From NCBI GenBank assembly GCA_029834535.1, contig JAQMWT010000684.1, positions 62,001 through 126,000 on the forward strand: 64,000 nucleotides of DNA, written 5' to 3'. The translations under genes were made by a program, and so were the position numbers. Positions 48,678-59,800 of this stretch are shown here, in pieces. The notes under the pieces were generated by a model. That model made no database searches. It saw nothing but the letters and a program-made list of their open reading frames with translations, and was not told the origin of the DNA. The stretch's first letter is position 1, and each line of letters starts with the position of its first letter. Source of the stretch: Chrysophaeum taylorii. Taxonomy: Eukaryota > Sar > Pelagophyceae > Pelagomonadales > Pelagomonadaceae.

Positions 48678-50309
48678 TTATTGGGGGACGGGCTCCAAAA
48701 TCTGGTGGTTTTGCGGAGATTGTTGCCTGCGAACCATCCCTGGGTCAAAGGATTTTGAGCGGTCCCAGTAGGTGTCCGGGTGGTCGGCCATAAAGGTCTC
48801 CAAGTTGGAGAAGGCGACCTCGATCTCGGCGTCGGAGAAGTCGTCGACAAAGGCGCAGGCGCCGATCCCGTTCGGGAGGGGCGCCCTCAAGATGCCGTCG
48901 CGATGCACCGTTATTTCCCTGGTAGCGCGCTTGTAGGTATCGGCGGTGATGCCCTTGATCGAGCACGGAAGCTGGAGCTTGGCGTATAGGTCGAGGACCC
49001 TCTTGGCCTGCGCGTCGGAGACGAGGCCCTTGACGTGGGCGATCATGGTGGACATGACGCAGTCGATCGCGACAGCTTCTCCGTGGCGAAGCTTGAAGGA
49101 TTGGCACGCTTCGAGCGTTCGAGAAAAAGTGTGTCCAAAGTCCATCGGCCGCAACAACGATTCCTCCCAGAGGTCGGGCCCGATGCACTCGAGCATGGTG
49201 TCGACCGACCTTTTGATGATCTCGGCCGCGTGCTCGCCCTCCTGGAACCTCTCGTCGATCAAGGCAGCGCCGTGCTCTTCCATCAGGTCGAACAACGCGC
49301 CGTCGTGGACGAGGGCCGCTTTCATGATCTCCCCGCATCCGGACCGCACGTCGGCGAGCGACAGGGTCCCCAGAAAGGAGTCGTCGATAAAGGTGTGGAG
49401 CGGCGAGAAGAAGTGGCCGACGCCGTTTTTCCGATGGTAGTTGACGGCAACCTTGATGCCGACCGAGGCGTCGACCATGCCGAGGAGCGTGGTCGGCATG
49501 CGGCACCACGGAATCCCGCGCCGCCACAGAGCGCACGCGAACCCGGCAGTGTCCGTGAGGACGCCGCCCCCGATCGCGAGGACCGGTTCCGAGCGTCGCA
49601 ACGGATCGACGCGCGCGAGCTCGTCGAGCATGAACAGCATATTCTCCATCGTCTTCTCGTCCTCGTTTCCCGGCGCGACGATCGCCTCGAGACTCACGCC
49701 CACGCTCTCGCACCAGGCCTCGAGCTTTTGCCCGTAGAGTTCCCAGACGGTGCTGTCGACGATCGCGACGAGCCTCGACCCCAGCTCGAGCTTTTCCTTG
49801 AGAAAAAGCTTGCCGGGGGCCAAGAGGTCCCTTTCCTGCCAGATTTTCTGGACGACGCGCCCGTCGTCGGTCTCCCACTTCGGACCCTCCTTCTTCAACT
49901 CCTCCTCCTCCTCCTCCTCCTCGACAACCGCGCCGGTCCACATGGACGTAACGGCGCCCGCCTCGTCCAGCTCGACCTCGACGTCCACCGCGCCCGACGC
50001 CTTATCCACCACGAGCCTCTCCTCCACAACGCGCACGCCGACGCAGGGCTCCTCGAACAGCAGCTTCGACAAACCCCGTTTCACGGCGCCCTGACCCTTA
50101 AACTCGCGCTCGCCGACGAACAAGCTTCCAGAATAAGAAAATTTTCCTACGATCTCATCCACGCGACGCTTGTCCTCGAGCGCGACTTCCATCGACGACC
50201 GGAGTGCCTCGAGCTCTTCCGAGACGGCGAGCATCCGCAGCCCAGCGCGGAATTGAACCGGGCTGGGGCTTTGGAACGCCCCCACCGCCCACGGCACCAA
50301 CCACAACAT
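48678..50309 (-). CDS. Plastid-targeted sugar-phosphate cyclase with an N-terminal NTF2-like domain
   Basis: A 543-residue protein from ATG 50309; MLWLVPWAVG-AFQSP is a signal peptide with the A-F plastid cleavage motif, so this Met is better than the upstream frame start. Residues about 20-130 look like an NTF2/SnoaL fold (FSYSGSLFVGEREFKGQGAV, then alternating strands). Residues about 150-530 are a dehydroquinate-synthase-fold cyclase: AIGGGVLTDTAGFACALWRR, GIPWCRMPTTLLGMVDASVG, VNYHRKNGVGHFFSP and PMDFGHTFSRTLE. The RRGIP...PTTLxGxxDASVGIK pattern and MDFGHTFS in place of NLGHTFGH are nearer to 2-epi-5-epi-valiolone/desmethyl-4-deoxygadusol synthases than to AroB. Substrate probably sedoheptulose 7-phosphate, by family; no mycosporine or shikimate genes are adjacent. 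Confidence 0.8.
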   Translation of the reverse strand: MLWLVPWAVGAFQSPSPVQFRAGLRMLAVSEELEALRSSMEVALEDKRRVDEIVGKFSYSGSLFVGEREFKGQGAVKRGLSKLLFEEPCVGVRVVEERLVVDKASGAVDVEVELDEAGAVTSMWTGAVVEEEEEEEELKKEGPKWETDDGRVVQKIWQERDLLAPGKLFLKEKLELGSRLVAIVDSTVWELYGQKLEAWCESVGVSLEAIVAPGNEDEKTMENMLFMLDELARVDPLRRSEPVLAIGGGVLTDTAGFACALWRRGIPWCRMPTTLLGMVDASVGIKVAVNYHRKNGVGHFFSPLHTFIDDSFLGTLSLADVRSGCGEIMKAALVHDGALFDLMEEHGAALIDERFQEGEHAAEIIKRSVDTMLECIGPDLWEESLLRPMDFGHTFSRTLEACQSFKLRHGEAVAIDCVMSTMIAHVKGLVSDAQAKRVLDLYAKLQLPCSIKGITADTYKRATREITVHRDGILRAPLPNGIGACAFVDDFSDAEIEVAFSNLETFMADHPDTYWDRSKSFDPGMVRRQQSPQNHQILEPVPQ

Positions 50310-50680
50310 CGCAATATTCTGTCTGTGCCCGGCGGCGGCGGATCTCACAAGTACGTACCTGCGCCCCAACGTCATTCTTTTGATTTCTTTCGAAATCCAA
50401 ACGGATTGCCTCCTTTAGTTCAACTTTGTTATCTTATGACCGTTGTTGTTGTTTGTTGTTGTTGTTGTTGGCATTTTTGTTTCTGATGAAATCAAATGAT
50501 GCGCCTGCCATTGTCGCGAATTTTAGACGAAGAGCCTCGAGAAGCAGGCGTCGTCAGGTCGACAGGACATTTCAAGACACCGTGGTGCAGCGGCGCTAAA
50601 GTGTACACGTAGGTGGGGTGGCGGCCCGCCCGTCTCTCTTCTTCTTTAGAAGGTACAAGTGCAGCAACGTTATAATAATA

Positions 50681-51982
50681 TTAGACGCTGACCCCGTCCC
50701 GGCGAAGGAGGACGAGCTCGGCGTTGAGGTCCTGGACGGAGGCCTCGAGGAAGGCGACGCGCTCGCGGGCGTGCGCGTTTTCGTTTAAGAGCTGCTCGAG
50801 CCGGTTTGCGAGCTGCGCGCAGACGTCGCAGCTCGAAGCGTCGGGGCTCGTCCGCAAAGTTTCGAGTTGGGCAGTTTTTTCTCGAAGCTTGTCGCGATCT
50901 CGCTTGAGTTGGGAACGGAGGTCCTTGAGAAGTGCGGCACTCTGCTTTTTGTGGGCACGATGCTCCGCTTCCAAGTCCTCGAAACGCCGACGGTCGCGGT
51001 CCTTCGATTCGAGGACGACGCGAGCGTCGGCAGCCGCGCGCAAGGCGGCCTCCGCGGTGGCGTCGGCCGCGGCCCTCGCCTCGGAGGCGCTTTGGGCCTC
51101 GCCGGCAACCCGCCGGCGAGATGCCTCGGCGGCCGCCGCGCGCGCGTCCGAAGACGCGGCGGCGGCCGCGACTCTATCGGCTTTCGTCGCCGCGTCGCGG
51201 GCCGCCGCCTCAAAGGCCGCCCCCGACGCCTCCGAGGCCGCCGCTCGTGCCCGCGCGGCATCGACGACGAGCTCGAGGCTTCGTCGCGCGTCCTGCGCGC
51301 CGCCCACCTCCTCCGCGGTAGCCGCGAGAAGATCTCGGCACGAGGCGAGCTCCCGCTCGCGCTCCCTCGCAGCCTCGCGCTCGAGGTCGCGCGTCGAGAA
51401 CTCGACCGCGGCCCCCGGCACGGCGTCCGAGGGGACCACCACCGTCACCGCCGAGCCGTTGGGAAGCCGCACGACTATCCTCGACCTACCCGGCGACGCG
51501 TCTACGGGGACCGTCGCGGCGACCGAACCCTCGCTCAGCCGCTCCTTGAGGTGCGCGACCTGCGCCTCGGCCGTCGCCGCCCGCGCCTCGAGCCTCTTCG
51601 CCTCACTTCGCGACGCGCTCAACGCTTCCTCGCCGGCTTGAAGCCGCGACACCAGAGCTCGGACGTCTTCCGCGTGACCTCGCCGAAGCTCCGCCATCTC
51701 GCGCCGCGCCGAAACCACCTTGGGGTCGCCGTCCTCCTCCACCACCGACGCTTCTACCACCGGCGGCGCCGCCCCTCCGCGCAAAGCCGCCCGAAGCGCC
51801 TCGAGCTGCGTCGCGAGGTGCTCGTTTCTCTCCGCGAGCAGCCGCATCTCCTCCGCGTCCTTCGACCCCGCGATGTGCCGCTGCGCCGTCGCGACCGCCT
51901 CCTCGAGGTACCGGCTCCGCCGCTCGGCCGTCTCCAGCCGTACCTTGAGGGACCGCACGTGAGACTCGAACGATAGAGACAT
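50681..51982 (-). CDS. Coiled-coil protein with a short beta insertion
   Basis: A 433-residue protein from ATG 51982 (MSLSFESHVRSLKVRLETAE); the frame is open 54 nt further upstream through a CAC-repeat-derived hydrophobic stretch that is unlikely to be translated. Nearly the whole length is a heptad-rich coiled coil (residues 1-130 and 215-430), Ala/Glu/Arg-rich with a Cys pair near the end (CDVCAQL). It is interrupted at about residues 170-215 by a beta-rich segment, IVVRLPNGSAVTVVVPSDAV, with flanking V-P-x-x-x-x-P-G motifs. No family recognised. A structural or basal-body role is possible but not shown. Confidence 0.75.
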   Translation of the reverse strand: MSLSFESHVRSLKVRLETAERRSRYLEEAVATAQRHIAGSKDAEEMRLLAERNEHLATQLEALRAALRGGAAPPVVEASVVEEDGDPKVVSARREMAELRRGHAEDVRALVSRLQAGEEALSASRSEAKRLEARAATAEAQVAHLKERLSEGSVAATVPVDASPGRSRIVVRLPNGSAVTVVVPSDAVPGAAVEFSTRDLEREAARERERELASCRDLLAATAEEVGGAQDARRSLELVVDAARARAAASEASGAAFEAAARDAATKADRVAAAAASSDARAAAAEASRRRVAGEAQSASEARAAADATAEAALRAAADARVVLESKDRDRRRFEDLEAEHRAHKKQSAALLKDLRSQLKRDRDKLREKTAQLETLRTSPDASSCDVCAQLANRLEQLLNENAHARERVAFLEASVQDLNAELVLLRRDGVSV

Positions 51983-53537
51983 TTTCGATGTTTTCACCAC
52001 CACCACCACCACACTTATTATTGTTACCCGCGTCACTACGAGCTGCTGCTTTCGGTGCTGTGTACATATGCGCGGGGGTTATTATGGTCTCGCCAACAGC
52101 TTCCTCTGTGCCCGGCACTCATCGCCCGACCTATACTCCAGACTAATCATTATGATCCACAAGTCCTGCGCCACTACCTGGTCGGCGAAAAAGGCACCAT
52201 GGCGCACCAACGACTGCCCATAACTCCATTCGAGGGAGTGGTGTCCAGCAAATCTTACCCTTTTTTTTACCTCGGAACATTACCCTATTTCCATTGACCC
52301 CAGACCCTTTTTTTTGCGCATCTAAACAGTTCGCTGAACTGAAGAAAAACACCAGTGAGAGAGAAGACATTTGCGACCGACCACCCTCGCAAGTGGTAGA
52401 TTTATATCACTTAAATCGCTCTCGTGTGAGGATCTCGAGCTAGCCGCCTAGCCGATCGACGATTTTATAGACCCGATGCTTGAGATATCCACCGTCTTGA
52501 CCCAGCCAACCTGCTTTTGTCGTCGCCCGAGCGTCACAAACTTCACGAGCTCGCTCCGTGTATCTACTACCACCGCATATCGCAGCTCAGCTGACCTCAT
52601 CTGCGGTTTTAGGCGAAAACGTCAGCTTGAGTCGCTTGCGCTCGCGGTACTAAACTCCAGCCCTATGTGAAGAAGACAATTATTGCCTTTAGAATCGCAG
52701 TTTCCTTTTGGCTTTCCAGAGTCGAGAGACCTGCCGCGTCACCACCGGTTGCCTCCCGCCACAGAAACCGGGCTATAAGAATCTCGGGAAGATGATTAGG
52801 GAGTTCTTGAAGGAGGGCGTCAATACTTATTTTGCCGTTGAGCCCAAAACTGCGATCGTAGGGACACGTAAGGAGATCGATCGCTCGTTTCCATGCAGGT
52901 GGCAGCATGAAAGGGCCGTGTTCACTCGAGGTTTGAAGAAAGTGTGTCGAGCTTGAATTCCATTGTTTTTCGGTCCATCTTACCCGGGCGGGCCTCCAAG
53001 TGCATGGCCTTGAATGTTTCGGAGCCTACTGTAAAGCCTCATATCCTGAAAGATCTGAGTAAGGAGAGAGAGGCATAGTGGGAGGAGCATTTGACTCAGA
53101 GCACATCATAGGAGCGCTGACAATAAAGCAGGTTCGTAGATAATAATCTGCATGTGCGCGTCGTGACGCACCCATCTAGGGCGGGTTCGTTGGTGGATGT
53201 CTGCGATGGTACGCATGGAAAGCAGGGCATATGCGCGTTTTGACGCGGTGATGGTGAGGGTGTTGAATAGGCGCGGTTACGGAGTGCGCATCAGCACCGT
53301 TGCGAGAGCCCGTCTATCTCTCGCCGACTGTGATCAGCTTTGCACTATGGGAGGGACGAGGTCATTGAGGACGTTGCTACATTCACGGAAGTTGCCCACA
53401 ATAAGGTCTTGGCAGCCGCCGTACCCCTGAAGTCGCTGTGCACAGGTCCAGGGGCGCCATTGTTATCAGCGAGGCCACGTGACACGAGCATACTGCGGCG
53501 CGAAGTCCTGTCGCGAAAACCCGTCACACGAAAGCAG
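51983..53537. other. Spacer without recognisable gene
   Basis: Two overlapping frames at 52663-52956 and another at 53340-53540 look moderately protein-like, but none has a recognisable family, a splice partner or a consistent strand. A T-rich stretch and no clear repeats otherwise. Confidence 0.4.
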
Positions 53538-53547
53538 TAGTAGTGTC

Positions 53548-53644
53548 TTTAAATGTCGACTGCTAAGAGGGGGGTGTGTGTGGGGAGCATGAAGGATGTG
53601 GGTGGGTTTGTGGGGTAGACGGGCGGAGATAAGTACGCGGGACC
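53548..53644 (-). mobile_element. Second copy of the short element found at 22925-23038
   Basis: The reverse complement matches 22925-23038 closely from GGTCCCGCGTACTTATCTCC to TTAGCAGTCGACATTTAAA. Flanks tagtagtgtc (53538-53547) and tagtaatgtc (53648-53657) form a 10-bp target duplication with one mismatch. Confidence 0.75.
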
Positions 53645-53835
53645 TAGTAGTAATGTCAGTACCTTCACATCATCGTACTCGTAGTAAGCTAACTACTAGT
53701 GTGACGCAGTGCAGATTGTTTTTTGCAGTATAATACCGCAGTACAATAAATTGTGCAGTTAATAAGTTCAGAGAACAACCGAGTATCCTATCGGGTTCGT
53801 TTTCGGTAACGAGCGATGTTTTGGTACCCGTGACC

Positions 53836-56800
53836 ATGCGGCTCGGTGTGGCCGTGTTGGCAAGCGCGCAACGAGGCCTCGCGGATGTTGGGTGCTTCGA
53901 CATTGCGATGTTCGACACGTGGGGCGACGGATGGAATGGCGCCGAGTATCAGTTCACCTCGCGCGACGGCGCGGTCGTCGCGTCCGGGGGGATTGAGGAA
54001 TTCGTGTCGAGTCAGACTGACACGATTTGTGTCGACGATGCGCCGGTGTGCCTCACGATAAGTGTCGACTCGGGCTCGTATCCCAGCGAAATCTACTGGA
54101 ACCTCGGGGAAGGCGTCCTGAGTGGTGGCGCCCCCGACGTGGGACAAGACTTGTACGTCCTTCCAGGCGACGACGGCGTCGTCGATAGCTCGTGCACAAA
54201 CCCGCCGTTCTCCGTCGTGTCGTGCGACTTTGAAGAGGAAAACAGCTGCGGCTGGACAACCGAGGAGGAGTCGTCGCATAGGTGGACTCGCAGCGCGGGC
54301 GCAACATCCTCGCCAGACACGGGACCCTCGACGTCGTGGGGCCATTACGCGTACGTCGAGGCGTCGTATCCGTACCATCCGCACAAAGGCCCATTTTTGC
54401 TGACGAGTCCACCGTTCGTAGTCGACGAGTCGTTCGCCCGAACGTATCTCGAGTTTTATTTCCACATGTATGGCTCTGACATGGGAAATTTGACGCTCGA
54501 ATACTTATCGGACGACGATGTTCGGTGGGTTCCGCAAGGCTGGAACAAGACAGGCGACCAGGGGGATATATGGCACTCGAGCGGTTCTCTCGAGATCCCG
54601 GCGAAAGTTCGAGGAATTCGCTTCGTTGCGTTTACGGGTTCTGGCTATAGAAGCGATATGCTGGTTGATAATGTCACGTTCGCGCCAGTGTTGAAATCAT
54701 ACCGAGGCATCGTATTTATGTGACGACGTGATTCGGCGCAGGTTTACAGGAACTCTAGCAACCGAAACGCCAACGAGCACGTCGGTACCGACCGCCACCG
54801 AGACGTGCTTTGACCTCGTTCTGAGAGACTCGTGGGGGGACGGGTGGAACGGCGCGGAGTATACCATCTTCAGCAGCAGCAGCGACAGGTCAGTCGTCGC
54901 GACAGGGAATGCCACTTTGTACGGCCAGACCGACACAATCTGCGTCGTAGCCGGTTGTTACTCGATTCAAGTTTCTGCGGGTGATTATCCATCGGAGATC
55001 TCATGGACGCTCGGGGGTGTACTAAGTGGTGGCGCGCCAGACCAAGGACAAGAGTTTTATGCGCAGCGCCCACACGGCGTTACCAGAAGTTCGTGCACGG
55101 GCGCGCCGAGCGTCTCTCCACAACCGTCGTTCGTGCCAACAACCGACGCGCCGTCCTCGAGCCATGTCCCAACCGTCCGAAATCCCTGTTTCGACCTCGT
55201 GATGAGTGATTCTTGGGGTGATGGGTGGAACGACGCAGAGTACCGAATCTCGAGCGAGGGCGAGGTTGTCGCGGCTGGCTCAATGTACGACGGCGAAAGC
55301 CAAACTGACGAGATCTGCGCGGAGAACGTGCCGGCGTGTTTCATGATCGAGATTAGCCCTGGAAACTACGCGAGCGAGATCAGCTGGACGCTTGGTGAAG
55401 CTATCCTGAACGGTAGTGCGCCAGAGCCGGGACAATGGTTCTACGTGCTTCCAGGTGGCGGAGTCTTCCCCAGCTGCAATTCAAAGCCCACGGAAAAACC
55501 AACGAGTTCGGCGCCAAGCATGACTCCTGCACCCTCGCGCACACCGATACCAAGCCTGGCGCCAACATCAGCAATATTTGAGTACGCGGCCTTGGTCTCT
55601 GCTGTCGCAGCGGCGGAATCTTCTCCGGATGGAAACACGGCACGTCGTGTCGTCGACGTCGAAGGAAATTTGGAATTTGAAGCTGAAATTGTGATTCAAA
55701 ACAAGGATCTCGAAATTTCGGGCACCAGCCAGTGTCGATATCAATCAATCTATCAATGTTTCCAACGCGTGCTGATGATACGCCGAAGATGAAAAAAGGC
55801 CGTGTGCATTCGCCTAACGTTTTTTTTTATTTCGACGCAGGCCCAGCTGCGGAGGCCGAGGCAGTTTTCAGTGGTGGATCTCGAACGAGGCTTTTTAGCC
55901 TTAGGAATGCTGCATTGTCTCTGTCGAACATCATCTTCACAAATGGTGATGCCTTTGTTGGAGGAGGGTGTTTTTCAGCGACTGATGGCTCGCGCATTGA
56001 CCTTACGGACTGCGAAATCACAGAGTGCCATGCTGGCGCGTACGGTGGTGCCTTCTATCTTGAGGATAGCCATCTCACAGTCACAAGCTCAAAATTGTAC
56101 AATAATAAAGCTAATTTTGCACATTGACGGAGCCCCGTCAATTAAGAGAGCGTAGCTGCATGCTCTTCTTCTTCTTCTTCTTCTTCTAACTGACACTCGT
56201 CGTCTGTCACAGGATGGTGGAGTCGCCTTCGCTTCATCGTCGAGCACAATGCGCATTGTGCATAGCATGATCGAGTCGAACACAGCCGTACGAAAACAAG
56301 CGCAGCGTCGAGAAAGAATTATTATTGTTGTGCACATTCTTTGATAGACTACTCTGATTAAGGTTGCGTCGTGCGTTTGTATCACGTCGACGACGACTTG
56401 GCGTGAAAAGATAAATAATCCCGTGCTGCTGCGTAGGTCCGCGTATGATGACAGTGCCGCGTTCAACACGAGGTTTGATGGTGCATCGACATGACATGCT
56501 GTCTGCAGGATGGCGGCGTCGCGATGGTTGTTTCGAGCACTCTCGCGATCGAAGATAGTACGCTCAAATCAAATTCAGTGGTAAGATATAACGCTGCGTC
56601 GAATGATAGCCGGTCGAGTTCAATCGACACGAAGTGTCGACACATACAATTCTCGATCAATCACGTTGGCAACGATGATTTCTCGCGCGCAGGGCCGCGC
56701 ACGTTGGCAGTGCCATGATCAGCATTTCTTTTTTTCGCTCGCGAGGATCGAGCGATCGATATTTCGCACCTAACTGTAGGATGGTGGGGTCGTGCATGCT

Positions 56801-59800
56801 TCGGACTCGACGACGCTTAGCATCCTGGAAAGTACTGTAGAATCAAACTATGCGGTACGGTGCGGCGTACTTTTATTTGTGCTCTACGCGCGGATCTTGT
56901 TTGTTCTCGTCCTGGCGACGAGAACGCTTGTTGTATGGTGCCGCTGCTCGAATATCATTGAAAGTTATATATCAGCGACGTTTATGCCAAGGCTTTTTGC
57001 CGTAGGGTAATTCCGGTGTGATTTTCCTACAAAGCCTCTGCGCGTTCACCCTCTACAAGACAACTCTTTTCAACAACACCGCGACGTACTCGGAAAATTT
57101 TTTGAAATGCCAGGTGAAAAAAATGTTTCATCTCCCACTCAAATAAAGATCACAAACAGGCAACGAGCGTCATCTATGCTGCGTTGACAGTACTACTTGA
57201 TGAGACTGAAGGGTTCGAACTGGACGACACATGTACTATGTACGCTCGAGCACCAGAGTCAACGAATGTCCACACTCATGAGCTTGTTGTTGTTGTTGTT
57301 GACAAAAAACAGGTTCTTCTACATGGCAAACAACGACGGCTCTGCTGCGATGGGAAATTTTCTAGAGCGCAGCATCTTCAGTGACAACGCGACGAGCTGT
57401 GGGCCGACCAACCTGCGCTACTGGACATACCCTTGCACGGCAGGTTCGTTCACAATATTATCTCGTGTAGAAACTAATATGGATGAGATGCTGATCGTCA
57501 GGCACATTCTCATCGGACGGTCTCGAGCATGGCAACACGGCGGCTTACTCGGATGTCAACGGCCTCACGATTAACCAGAACGGTCACGTTGATTATTTGT
57601 TGCGTAAGCACTAAATGTGTCGTCGCTCTTAGATCCGACCTGCGGCGATGACTGCGATAGTTCGTTTGACTGTGGAAGGACTGCTGAGTGCCCGGGGAGC
57701 TGTTCTGTTTGTACGTCTTCGACACAGCGCCAAGAACGCCCCAACGTCAAGTCGAGTAGTTGACATCGTGCTCGCAGGTCCAAGCGGCAAGTATTCAGAA
57801 TTTACTCTCGATCGCTTTTCGCTGCTCGGTGCGGGATCGTGCGACGAATGTAAGTGCCGCCGAGGGGCGACTCTTTTCGCTCGTGAAGAGTGGTCGAATT
57901 GTCGTTCGAAACGCTTAATTAACACATTCCCCAGGTCCAGTCGGTCGATTTCTCCGCGACGAGGGTAAAATCGCATCGCTCCATGATAATGAAGAGGACT
58001 GCATCGAATGTGCGCACGCTTCCTTTGCATACTTTACTCTGGGTGCGTACAGGTCCATCTGGAACATTTGGAAGCAAGACCGGCGCGAAGGAGTGCGACA
58101 CGTGTCCCGATGGTGCGTCGAGCTCGCGACGCCCGCGTGTAGCGTCGTTCCGACCCCCAAGCACTCGCAACTGTAGGATCGTTTTCCTCTACCGCCGGGG
58201 CTATCACTTGCACGCCAAGCAAGCCCGGATTCTTCGCCGCAAACGCGGGACGCGAGGTCCCTTGTCCTCCAGGGAGTTACTCGGGAAGCCAAGCCACCGA
58301 GTGCTCGCGTTGTGAGCGTTTGTTGCTTGTGTGCGTGGAATGACAGGGGAGTGACAGGCGAAGTCGGCAAGTATCAACCAAACAAAGAGGCGGATACGTG
58401 CACGCCCGCTACAGAGTCTCATGACTTTTTGTGTTGTAAACAACACCCGATGAAATCTTTAACCGAACGACAATTTTTACCTCGACGCGGCGCACCTTAG
58501 GCCCGCCCGGGCCGGGTACTTCGTAAACGAGACTGGGTCGATCACCGACACGCCCTGTCCCGTCGGCACCTTCAGCGACTCTGGAGCAATAATTTGCACA
58601 AACAAATCGGCGGCGTTATTCCACAGAACAGACGACCTCGTGCCACTCTCGTCCCTCCGTCGCAGGCACCGAATGTGACGCGTCGGAATTCAATCACAAA
58701 GAAGGCCAATCGAGTTGCAAAGGCTGCCTGGCGCCGTTGACGACGACGACCAAAGGCGAAGCTTACTGTTCAACCTGTTCTTTTTGCAGTGCCTTTTGAG
58801 AGCTTCGCTTGACCGTCAATGTTATCAACCATCGCTCGTCGTGACGACGCGCGTCGCAGGCATTGAAGGCTTTTATTACGACAGCGTATATTGGGAATCA
58901 GAAGGGAAGGCTCTCTGGGAAAGCAACAGTACGCAGTGTCGCGACTGCTGCGTAGAGTGCGACGGGGACGGGATGGAGTGCGACGAAAGCAAATGGCCTA
59001 CCAAGCTCGAAGACATCTACGTGTCGCGAGGGTACTGGCGAGCGACGGATTTGAGTACGGAAGTTTACGAATGCAGGCTGGACAACGCTTGTCTGGGTGG
59101 GCCAAATGTCGACGAGCAGTGCGCCCGCGGTCACCACGGCGCATTGTGTGCAGCGTGTGAGCGGAATTATTACCTCGACTTGGCAAGGAATCGGTGCGTG
59201 GAGTGCTCGTCTCGCGTGTCTCCCGGGAAAATCCTTGCGGCGTGTGCCATCGCCCTCTCGTGCGTCGTGCTCTTGGTCGGCGTGCTGTCGGTTCGGTTCG
59301 GCCTCAAGCGTGTTACAAATGCAATGAAGGAGGCGATGGCGGGAGAATGCACCGGGAAGGGTGAAAATGATACGGTAGTAGTTCATGCTTTCGATGATGA
59401 TGATCCCGAGCGCCGCCGTAGCAATAGTGAGGAGCAAGATGCCCAAGCGGCGGAAGAACGCAACCAAAAGTTCTGGAAGTCCGTTCTTGTCAAACTCAAG
59501 ATCGTCGTCGCAGCGTACCAGATCGCCTCCTCCGTGACCTGGGTGCTCCCGACGTTGAAGTTTCCAACCATCACGACGAGCTGGCTGCGCGCACTCAATT
59601 TCCTCAACTTGGATCTCTCGAGCTTGGTTCGTTTTAAAAATCATCAAAGATGAAAAGCGCTGATGCACAGGCGACGACGGACTGCTGGATGCACACGACA
59701 TTTTACGGCAAATTTCTGTTCGCGACAATCGCGCCCGTGGTCATCGTGACGCTCGGAGCTCTGGTCGTGGGAATTTATATTCTGTTTTGGCGCCCAAAAA

